Below the pieces are notes generated by a model. It ran no database searches. It was not told the origin of the DNA and saw nothing but the letters and a program-made list of their open reading frames with translations. A DNA stretch of 64,000 nucleotides, taken from Arthrobacter sp. StoSoilB19. GTDB taxonomy: Bacteria > Actinomycetota > Actinomycetes > Actinomycetales > Micrococcaceae. Position numbers and translations under genes: made by a program. Shown in pieces: positions 31,893 through 38,439 of this stretch (within the stretch, counting starts at the first letter, position 1; every line of letters begins with the position of its first letter). The stretch covers positions 2,108,001-2,172,000 of the forward strand of contig NZ_AP024650.1 of assembly GCF_019977275.1 (NCBI RefSeq), given 5' to 3'.

Positions 31893-32620
31893 GGAGCGTC
31901 CCTGCCTGCCGGATTCAGCCCCTGCAGGCACCACGAACGGTAGGCTGCCACGGCTTCGCCAGGGGCGCCGTCAAATGCCACGCGGCCTGCTTCGATGACC
32001 AGGACGCGGTCCATTTCCAGTGCCAGGTCCAGGTCATGGGTGGACATGATGATCTGCTGGTCCAGGTTGGCCAGCGTCCGGCGGAGCAGCTCACGGTTGC
32101 GCAGGTCAAGGAGGGTGGAGGGTTCATCCAGGACCAGGACCGCAGGGTTCACTGCGAGCACGGCGGCGAGCGCCATGAGCTGGCGCTCACCGCCGGACAG
32201 CTCGTAGATGCTCTGGTCGGCCAGGTGCAGGAGCCCCAGCCGTTCGAGCGCCGCGTCGGCCTGGCGACGCCGCTCGGGGCCGTTTTTCACGGAACGGCGC
32301 AGGGACAGCTCCACATCCTCCCTGCCGGTGGGCATCACCAGCTGGGAGAGGGGATCGGTGAAGACGAAGCCGACGTTCCGCCTGACTTTCCGCACGGCAC
32401 GCACTGTATCGTCGCCGTCGACCGTCACCGTGCCGGTGGTGGGCTGGATGAGCCCGTTGACCAGGCGCAGCAGCGTTGACTTCCCCGAGCCGTTGGCGCC
32501 GATGACGCCCACGCGTGCCTCCTCCAGCCGGAGGGTCACCGCGTCAAGGAGGACTTTGGGCTGTGCGGAGTTCTCCGTTTCGACGGCGACGGACGCCTGG
32601 TCAAAGGTCACTGCGGGCAT
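31889..32620 (-). CDS. bioM: energy-coupling factor transporter ATP-binding protein (BioM)
   Basis: 243-residue ECF ATPase: Walker A GANGSGKST, signature LSGGERQLMALAAV, Walker B LVLDEPSTLLD, switch His in STHDLDLAL. The ATG at 32620 gives a normal length; an open frame runs farther upstream through bioY and is not coding. It starts 11 bases after the bioY stop and overlaps bioN by 4 bases. Confidence 0.92.
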   Translation of the reverse strand: MPAVTFDQASVAVETENSAQPKVLLDAVTLRLEEARVGVIGANGSGKSTLLRLVNGLIQPTTGTVTVDGDDTVRAVRKVRRNVGFVFTDPLSQLVMPTGREDVELSLRRSVKNGPERRRQADAALERLGLLHLADQSIYELSGGERQLMALAAVLAVNPAVLVLDEPSTLLDLRNRELLRRTLANLDQQIIMSTHDLDLALEMDRVLVIEAGRVAFDGAPGEAVAAYRSWCLQGLNPAGRDAP

Positions 32621-32631
32621 GGCGGGAGGTC

Positions 32632-33276
32632 CTAGGCGCTTTCGGACGCGGCGGTACGCCGGCGCACGCGGCGGACCAGGACGTCGGGGAAGGCGCGGTG
32701 AAGGGCGACGGCGATCGCGGCGGCGAGGACATTCTTGATGATGTCGCCCGGGTAGAAGACCAGGTCGCCCAGGAAGGCCTGCTCCAGGGTGGCCTTGGAG
32801 TTCAGCGCGATGCCCAGGATGCCCAGCGAGTGCACAACCACGATGCTCGTGGCCGTGGCAGCCACGAAGAACCAGAGGGCGCGGGCCTTGGTGGTGCGTT
32901 TGATCACCACGGTGGCCAGCCATCCCACGACGCCTGCGGCGATGGGGAAGGCGATGATGTAGCCGGCCGAGGGTCCGGCGAGGATGCCCAGGCCGCTGCG
33001 GCCCTGGCTGAAGATGGGCAGGCCGGCCAGGCCAAGGAGCGTGTAAAGCCCGACGGCGGCGAACCCGCGGGCGGGGCCCAGCACCAGTCCGGTGAGCATG
33101 ACGGCCAGGGTCTGGAAGGTGATGGGGACGCCGAAGCCGTTCAGGGCCAGTCCGGGCACCAGGGCTGCGCCGGCCACGAGGGCGGCAAAAACGGCGATCA
33201 GCCCAAGGTCAGTGCCGTTCCAGCGGCGGCGCTCCGTCCGCGGGCTGTTCTTGGGGGTGGTCTCGGTATTGCTCAT
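32632..33276 (-). CDS. bioY: biotin transporter BioY (ECF S component)
   Basis: 214-residue BioY, the membrane substrate-binding component for biotin with six helices. Family motifs: GVPITFQTLAVMLTGLVLGP and GRSGLGILAGPSAGYIIAFPIAA. The ATG at 33276 follows AGGA at a good distance; a TTG at 33300 is possible. First gene of bioY-bioM-bioN. Two TGTACA elements lie just upstream and may be the control site. Arginine-rich C-terminus. Confidence 0.94.
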   Translation of the reverse strand: MSNTETTPKNSPRTERRRWNGTDLGLIAVFAALVAGAALVPGLALNGFGVPITFQTLAVMLTGLVLGPARGFAAVGLYTLLGLAGLPIFSQGRSGLGILAGPSAGYIIAFPIAAGVVGWLATVVIKRTTKARALWFFVAATATSIVVVHSLGILGIALNSKATLEQAFLGDLVFYPGDIIKNVLAAAIAVALHRAFPDVLVRRVRRRTAASESA

Positions 33277-33293
33277 GGTGGTCCTGTCGGGGT

Positions 33294-33317
33294 TGTACAA
33301 GCGGAATCTAATGTACA
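33294..33317 (-). promoter_or_regulatory. paired TGTACA elements upstream of bioY
   Basis: Two copies of the self-complementary hexamer TGTACA, at 33294-33299 and 33312-33317, 18 bases apart. A minus-strand -10-like TAGATT (33305-33310) lies between them. The layout fits an operator over the bioY promoter. No classical BirA box is seen. Identity of the regulator is unknown. Confidence 0.4.
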
Positions 33318-33717
33318 GCCGACGCTACCGGGGTGGAACACCGCCCATTTTGTAGGGGATCTACTAAACCGGGCCGCGCCTGCCTCGGGCTGGGCACAAA
33401 GAGCCCTCGGTCACGGGTCTTGTCGCTTCTTCCGGCGCGTGAGGCCCCCACTGTTGATCGTACCGACGAGGCTCCTATCCACTGGTGGCTGCACCTCTTC
33501 CACCGAACGGTTGTCAGACTTTGTTGCGGGAGTCTCCCGGCTTCTGGGTCTCGGGGGAGAACCCCAGGAGCAGGTGACGACACCGGCGGCGCCAGGGCGT
33601 GGCCCCCGTCCTACCGGCCTCACGTCGAATCGTGTAGGCGCCGCAGGCGCAGCTGGCCGGCGCGCATCCCACTGCCATGCCGGCGTACCTTGGTCCTCAT
33701 GCCCCCATCTGCTCCGA
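33318..33717. other. non-coding region between bioY and the IS30-like element
   Basis: About 400 bases with short chance frames on both strands but no recognisable protein, tRNA or repeat. It may hold remains of older insertions; I cannot identify any. Confidence 0.4.
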
Positions 33718-33756
33718 CGTCTCGAAACCGTCCAGAAAACCACCGGTTTTGAGACG
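33718..33756. repeat. imperfect 13-bp inverted repeat beside the IS element
   Basis: Arms CGTCTCGAAACCG and CGGTTTTGAGACG pair with one mismatch around a 13-base loop, ending about 10 bases before the presumed left end of the IS30-like element. IS30-family elements are known to favour palindromic targets, so this could be the target, or an unrelated terminator. Confidence 0.5.
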
Positions 33757-33765
33757 ATTTGATGT

Positions 33766-35632
33766 GTAGCGGTTAGGGCACCCCTGATTCTGTTGATCGA
33801 AGCAACACCCAATCCAGGGAGTTCCTTCGATGTATCAACAGTTCGATTCGCCCACCGGTGTCAGGTTTCTTGCTCTCATAAAGGAGGGCAAGAGTTTCAG
33901 AGAATCAGTACGGGTGACCGGAGTCGGTAAGGAGACGGGTTACCGGTGGCTGCGTGATGAGTACCTCCGATTCCGCAGCAAAGGCCTCGACCACGTAGCT
34001 GCCCAGGTCGAACTGGGATTCACGTCACGCAATGCCGAGAAATGGAACGAACGCTTCCTGAGAAGCTCCGGGCGCCATCACTTCCAAGTCGACCCAGCTG
34101 TTGAGGAAGCGTTCTGGTCCTCATACTCCACCGGCATGAGCGTATTGGCTGCTGCAACATCAGCAGGCGTAAAGCACACGACAGGGTACCGGTGAGTCTA
34201 CCGGCGTTTCATCGCTCTGCGAAGTGGACTTCCGCTGGCAGAGGTTGTCGATGCGTTACGACTGTCCCCGGGGACAACCGTTAGATGGGAAGCCCAACGG
34301 AGAAAAGAACTGGAAGCCGAAAAAGCACGTCTGCTGAAAGCCGAGCGGGAAGCGATTCGGACCGCGAGGATCGTTGCCGAGAGGGTTGCAGCTCCTTTGT
34401 CTCCAGCACAAAAGCGACGCGCGTTACGGGAGACACGATATTGGGAGTTGGTGGGCTCCGGTGCTTCCAATGCTGCCGCCTGCAGGATGTTGGGCGTGAG
34501 CAGGGTTATCGGGACAAGGCTTCGGAACCAGAGGGCGCAACAGCCACGGGCCAGCCTCAAACCACCATCGGGCAGGTACTTGTGCCTGCGCGAGAGGCTT
34601 CAAATGGCGGACCTGCTCCGCTTGGGATGTTCTCTGCGGCAAATTGGCAGGGAGCTGGGGAGGCATGCCTCGACCATCAAACGGGAGCTTGACCGGCACC
34701 GTGATCCCCGGGGGCGCTACTTGCCCCATATCGCCGATCACGAAGCGCGCAGCCAGCGACGTCGGCCGAGGGATCGGAAATTGCACGCTAATCCACGCCT
34801 GCACGCACTGGTGCAAACAAAGCTAACCAGTCACTGGTCGCCGGAGCAGATCTGCGGGTGGTTGGCGCTGGAATTTCCCGCTGAACCAGCGCTGCGGCTC
34901 TGTCCGGAGACAATCTACCAAGCACTATTGTTCGGCGATCATGGCGGGCTAAGAACGGCTGGCAAGCCACGCCTGCGCACAGGGCGAAAGATTCGTAAGC
35001 ACCGCTGGCGGACAGGATCAGGTCATGGTTCCGTCGTGAAGAACATGACGATGATTCACGAAAGACCGCCAGAGGTTGATGCCAAAGAAGAGGCCGGCCA
35101 CTGGGAAGGTGACCTCATCGTGGGGGTTGGTTCCGCATCCGCTATGGTCACCTTACGGGAACGAAAGACCCACTACGGAATCATCATCAACCTTCCGCAC
35201 GGACACACCGCAGCGCAGACCAACCAAGCGATCATCGCTGCCTTCTCAGGCTTGCCGGCTCACCTGAAGCAGACACTGACTTGGGACCAAGGCGTGGAAA
35301 TGGCCCGTCATCAGGAATTAGCGGCCGCTACCGGACTGCGGATCTACTTCGCGGAGCGGTCCAGCCCCTGGCAACGCGGCGCGAATGAGAACTTTAATGG
35401 CCTCGCGCGCCAATACTTCCCAAAGGGTACGGATCTCTCCGTCCATTCAGAGGTCCACGTCAAACAGGTCTGCGTCGAGCTGAACAGCAGGCCACGCAAA
35501 AGCCTCGGCTACCTCACTCCGGCAGCAATCTTTCAATTCTCGACGGACGGATAGGCTCCCACGCCAAGAGCCTCCAGCTGCCGACTGGCGACGCCTCTCC
35601 CGCGTCCCGTCAGTCTGCCCCTATCCTCCGGT
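33766..35632 (+). mobile_element. IS30-family insertion sequence (ends tentative)
   Basis: The element contains the transposase frame 33830-35554. The ends are tentative. The left candidate, GTAGCGGTTAGGGCA at 33766-33780, has a loose inverted match near 35610-35632 (TGCCCCTATCCTCC against TGCCCTAACCGCT), about 11 of 13 positions with one gap. No target-site duplication was found. About 1.87 kb is long for IS30, in line with the unusually long transposase. The family call rests on the DDE domain; the boundaries are weak. Confidence 0.55.
33830..35554 (+). pseudogene. IS30-family transposase interrupted by one in-frame TGA
   Basis: One continuous frame of 575 codons with a single stop, TGA at 34193-34195 (codon 122); I read every codon from there to 34397 and found no other stop and no frameshift. 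Before the stop: helix-turn-helix GKSFRESVRVTGVGKETGYRW. At the stop: VKHTTGYR*VYRRF, so by analogy with TGYRW the lost codon was probably TGG (Trp). After it: a charged coiled coil, two more helix-turn-helix regions (LGCSLRQIGRELGRHASTIK is the IS30 type), then the DDE core with HWEGDLIVG, TWDQGVEM and NENFNGLARQY. The downstream part could restart at TTG 34397. Most likely a recent nonsense mutation; recoding is possible but unsupported. Confidence 0.85.
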
Positions 35633-36026
35633 TCACAACGTGGCCTGCAGTGGCAGCACTCTTCAGTAGATCTTCAAGGCGATTCCTAAAAAACTGTTCT
35701 GCGCCGAAAAAAGTTCGGTCCGTCAAACGCCACCCGAAAGTGTCAAAAGCGCGTGCCTGAAGCTTGCACCCGTCATCGATTGCTGTCGCCGTAACCTCCA
35801 GGGCAACTGGAAGAACTTTCTCGCCTGAAAGGAGGTTTCCGAGGATCCTATAAAACCAATTAGAGCCAGCACGGATACGTACCGCTCCGCCGTCGATTTC
35901 AACCTTCGCGCGTGACTTAGCGAACGATCCCGCAATGGCTTCGATGGCGGCGCTGGCACCTAAGGGCGATCGCCAGTGCTCAGTTATCTCCACGATTGGT
36001 TTTCCCTTGAAACCATCAGCGCCCAC
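35610..36026 (-). CDS. hypothetical protein
   Basis: Possible 138-residue protein with a GTG start. I do not recognise it. Composition is protein-like: alternating polar and hydrophobic stretches such as VEITEHWRSPLGASAAIEAI, SNWFYRILGNLL and FFGAEQFFRNRLEDLL, no membrane helix, no signal peptide. The DNA is less G+C-rich than the flanks, unlike the usual chance frames here. It ends at the presumed right edge of the IS30-like element, so it may belong to a transferred segment. Real gene status is moderately likely. Confidence 0.5.
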   Translation of the reverse strand: MGADGFKGKPIVEITEHWRSPLGASAAIEAIAGSFAKSRAKVEIDGGAVRIRAGSNWFYRILGNLLSGEKVLPVALEVTATAIDDGCKLQARAFDTFGWRLTDRTFFGAEQFFRNRLEDLLKSAATAGHVVNRRIGAD

Positions 36027-36419
36027 GACAACGCCCCCTTCATTGCGGAAGGACGTGTTCTTTGGACGTCCCGGTACCGAATCTACAGGCGATCTTTCTA
36101 ATAAGGGATAACCTCTTTGCGCAGCCTATCCAGGAGGCCGTTCTACAGCTCCCTTCGTACTCTCGTAGACTTCAACCACAGGGCGACAGAGCCCGAAAGT
36201 AGCCCGTTGTTGCGTCGACCACTTGAATCCGCCGCACCTTCACCGTGCAATCATCGTGCGGGGTAAACGTGCATAGGGAGGCCAGCAACGGTGCCGAGGG
36301 AAGAATCTTGCGTGGCCGCGCGCTCGGCCACCGGCTTACGGGCGGTACATCGTCACTTCCCCAGGCTGAGCCAATGCGCACTGAGATATCCCTGCTCGTC
36401 GTCGTGACAGGATAGACTA
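36027..36419. other. non-coding region with a weak candidate frame
   Basis: 393 bases, less G+C-rich than the core genome. A minus-strand frame (36172-36474) encodes up to 100 residues, but it runs into the start of the acetyltransferase gene and shows no known domain, so I do not call it. No RNA or repeat seen. Confidence 0.4.
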
Positions 36420-36899
36420 ATGAACCTAACACCACTTCCAGACGTTCGTGCGGAGCAGGGAAGCGCGTCCGCACGGGACGCGGCCGGAATCTGGGCTCGC
36501 GCTACCGCTCTGCGGGATCAACTCCCCGTAATTCCAGCGGTCGACGACAAACTGCCGGGTATTGAATCAGCGCTTGCCCTTGACGGGGCGCTGCTACTAA
36601 TGGCCCGTACTGGTGATCGCGCGATGGCGTTCTCGATCGTCGTTCCTCGACTGGATGTTTTGGAAGTGCTCTATCTAGCAGTTGACCCGGAAGCCTGGGG
36701 CAACGGTCTTGCGCGCCAACTCCTTGATCATGTCCGACGCCACTCGCTGGACGTGCAGATTTCTATGGAGCTTTGGGTTATCGCTGACAACACGAGAGCC
36801 ATCGCCTCCTACGAAAGTGCCGGCTGGATTCCAACGTCCGACGTTAAGGTTCGCAACTCGCCGGGCCGGCCGGAACGACGCTACATCCTGTCCCCGTAA
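36420..36899 (+). CDS. GNAT family N-acetyltransferase
   Basis: 159-residue GNAT-fold protein. The acetyl-CoA-binding motif is visible as LAVDPEAWGNGLARQLLDHV (motif A, with WGNGLA at the pyrophosphate loop), followed by ELWVIADNTRAIASYESAGW (motif B region with the conserved Tyr). Substrate unknown. The codon mix is less G+C-biased than the neighbours, and it lies in the accessory segment right of the IS element. Followed after 37 bases by the ABM-domain gene, so they may be co-transcribed. Confidence 0.85.
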   Translation: MNLTPLPDVRAEQGSASARDAAGIWARATALRDQLPVIPAVDDKLPGIESALALDGALLLMARTGDRAMAFSIVVPRLDVLEVLYLAVDPEAWGNGLARQLLDHVRRHSLDVQISMELWVIADNTRAIASYESAGWIPTSDVKVRNSPGRPERRYILSP

Positions 36900-36936
36900 G
36901 GGATCGTCAACCGGACGGCTGTGAGAAGCTGAGCGA

Positions 36937-37227
36937 GTGATTCTGGAGCACGCGATCCTCCCCGTCCGTACCGGCAGCGAGTCGGATTTCGAAGAGGCAT
37001 TCCGGGTGGCGCGACCTCTGATCAGCAGGCAGCCGGGGTTCCGCAGTCTTTCGATTTCGCGGTCGATCGAGTCCCCAAACCTGTACCTTCTCCTCGTTGA
37101 GTGGGATTCGATGGAAGCTCACACCGACGGCTTCCGTGGGTCCGCCGACTACGAGCAATGGAAGGGCCTGCTGCACCATTTCTACGACCCGTTCCCGGTC
37201 GTTGAGCACTTCACAACGGTGCGGTAG
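36937..37227 (+). CDS. antibiotic biosynthesis monooxygenase (ABM) domain protein
   Basis: 96-residue single ABM domain (dimeric ferredoxin-like fold). It shows the usual LEHAILPVRTGSESDFEEAF start, a central PGFRSLSISR strand and the LLVEWDSMEAH strand before the SADYEQWKGLLHHFYDP helix. Members include small monooxygenases and heme-degrading enzymes; nothing here decides between them. GTG start. Confidence 0.85.
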   Translation: MILEHAILPVRTGSESDFEEAFRVARPLISRQPGFRSLSISRSIESPNLYLLLVEWDSMEAHTDGFRGSADYEQWKGLLHHFYDPFPVVEHFTTVR

Positions 37228-37500
37228 CCGATCCCCTTGCGGACAGCCAAACTCGTCCCCTGGTCCGTCTGGATCTGTCTCATGACTCGGGTAAGTAAGA
37301 GTCCCGGTGTTTCGAGGTGCAGAGGCCTTCGAGGCACCGAATGGGCCCAATTGAATGGGCCGCTACCCCTCAGTCGGATCCATACCCGGACGGTCGCCTT
37401 TGGTGAAGAACACGATCCTGCACGAACGTCCATCGCCTCATAACAGAGTGCAGCGAGATGCTTGGTTGGCCCGGGGCCATGCTGACCCGACGTCGGGTAT

Positions 37501-38064
37501 TCAGCGCCTGGTCTCGTACCTGGTCAGCAGCACGCCGTCGGGAAACGGCCGGGTCTCCACCAGGCTCAGGTTTACCCAGTTGTCCAGGGCGGTGAAGAAC
37601 GGCGTGCCGCCGCCCACCAGGACCGGATGGGTGACGAGCACGTAGTCGTCGATCAGCCCGGCCCGCATGGCCGCCCCGGCGAGTGTGGCACCGCTGATGT
37701 CCATGGCGCCGCCGTCGCCGGCCTTGAGCCGGGTGATTTCGGTGACCGCGTCGCCGGTGACCAGGCGGGTGTTCCAGCCGACCGTGCTGATAGTCGAGGA
37801 GAACACTGCCTTCGGCATCTCCCGCCAGCGGTGGGCGAACTCGATCTGCGCCGGTGTGGCGCCAGGCTGCTGGTCGGCAGTCGGCCAGTGGGAGCTCATG
37901 GTCTCCCACAGTTTGCGCCCGTACAGCGCCAGCCCGGTCACCGCAACCCGGTCCGACCACCATTGGAACAGCTCGTCGCTCGGTACGCCCCAGCCGAGGT
38001 TGTCCCCGGGCGCGGCAATGTAGCCATCCACGCTCATGTTCATGGCGAAGGTGAGGTTGCGCAT
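37501..38064 (-). CDS. dihydrofolate reductase / RibD C-terminal domain family protein
   Basis: 187-residue reductase of the RibD C-terminal/DHFR-like family. N-terminal NLTFAMNMSVDGYIAAPGDNLGW and the NADP-binding GDGGAMDISGATLAGAAM with DDYVLVTHPVLVGGGTPFF are typical. The ATG at 38064 follows GGGAGA. These small reductases are common in Actinobacteria, rarely with a known substrate. Convergent with the ABM gene and divergent from the LGFP protein gene. Confidence 0.88.
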   Translation of the reverse strand: MRNLTFAMNMSVDGYIAAPGDNLGWGVPSDELFQWWSDRVAVTGLALYGRKLWETMSSHWPTADQQPGATPAQIEFAHRWREMPKAVFSSTISTVGWNTRLVTGDAVTEITRLKAGDGGAMDISGATLAGAAMRAGLIDDYVLVTHPVLVGGGTPFFTALDNWVNLSLVETRPFPDGVLLTRYETRR

Positions 38065-38439
38065 GGCGATAGTCTCCCGTCGTTTGGTATTCGCTGTACA
38101 GACCGGCGGTTGACGGAGGTGGACCCGTGTGCGCTCCGCAGGCGATAGGAAGTGCCGGAACGGATCACGAGCGGTAGTCCATACACCGCTGCAAACATCC
38201 AGCAGAACTGTCAATTCAGACGTAAATGGTTTCGTGCTGAAAATGCTTTTTAGCAGGCCTCCACAAAATCGAAGTCTATGCAATAACAATGTGGAACTGC
38301 TGTGGAAACCCGAAGAATACGTTCCTTTTGCCGTGTAGGGGCAGGGATTAGGGGGAGCCCGGGATTGTTTCGGATGCCCCCAGCAATGACACTGAACGAA
38401 CTGATAATTGGCGGTGGCATTGGACTCCGGGGAGCTAAA
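38065..38439. other. A+T-richer intergenic region upstream of the LGFP protein gene
   Basis: 375 bases, markedly A+T-rich for this genome around 38200-38300. It probably contains promoters for the divergent reductase and LGFP genes. In-frame ATGs at 38302, 38374 and 38386 exist for the LGFP gene but would put a long non-secretory stretch before the signal peptide. Confidence 0.45.

Noticed and set aside
33308-33812. Minus-strand short frames beside bioY
   Set aside because: Low-complexity, Arg/Pro-rich sequence with no homology that I recognise; treated as non-coding.
34193-34195. Selenocysteine or other programmed recoding at the TGA in the transposase
   Set aside because: No SECIS-like hairpin was recognised after it, and the homologous position is Trp in the first helix-turn-helix; a nonsense mutation is simpler.
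36172-36474. Minus-strand frame of 100 codons
   Set aside because: Overlaps the start of the acetyltransferase gene, has no clear ribosome-binding site and no known domain.
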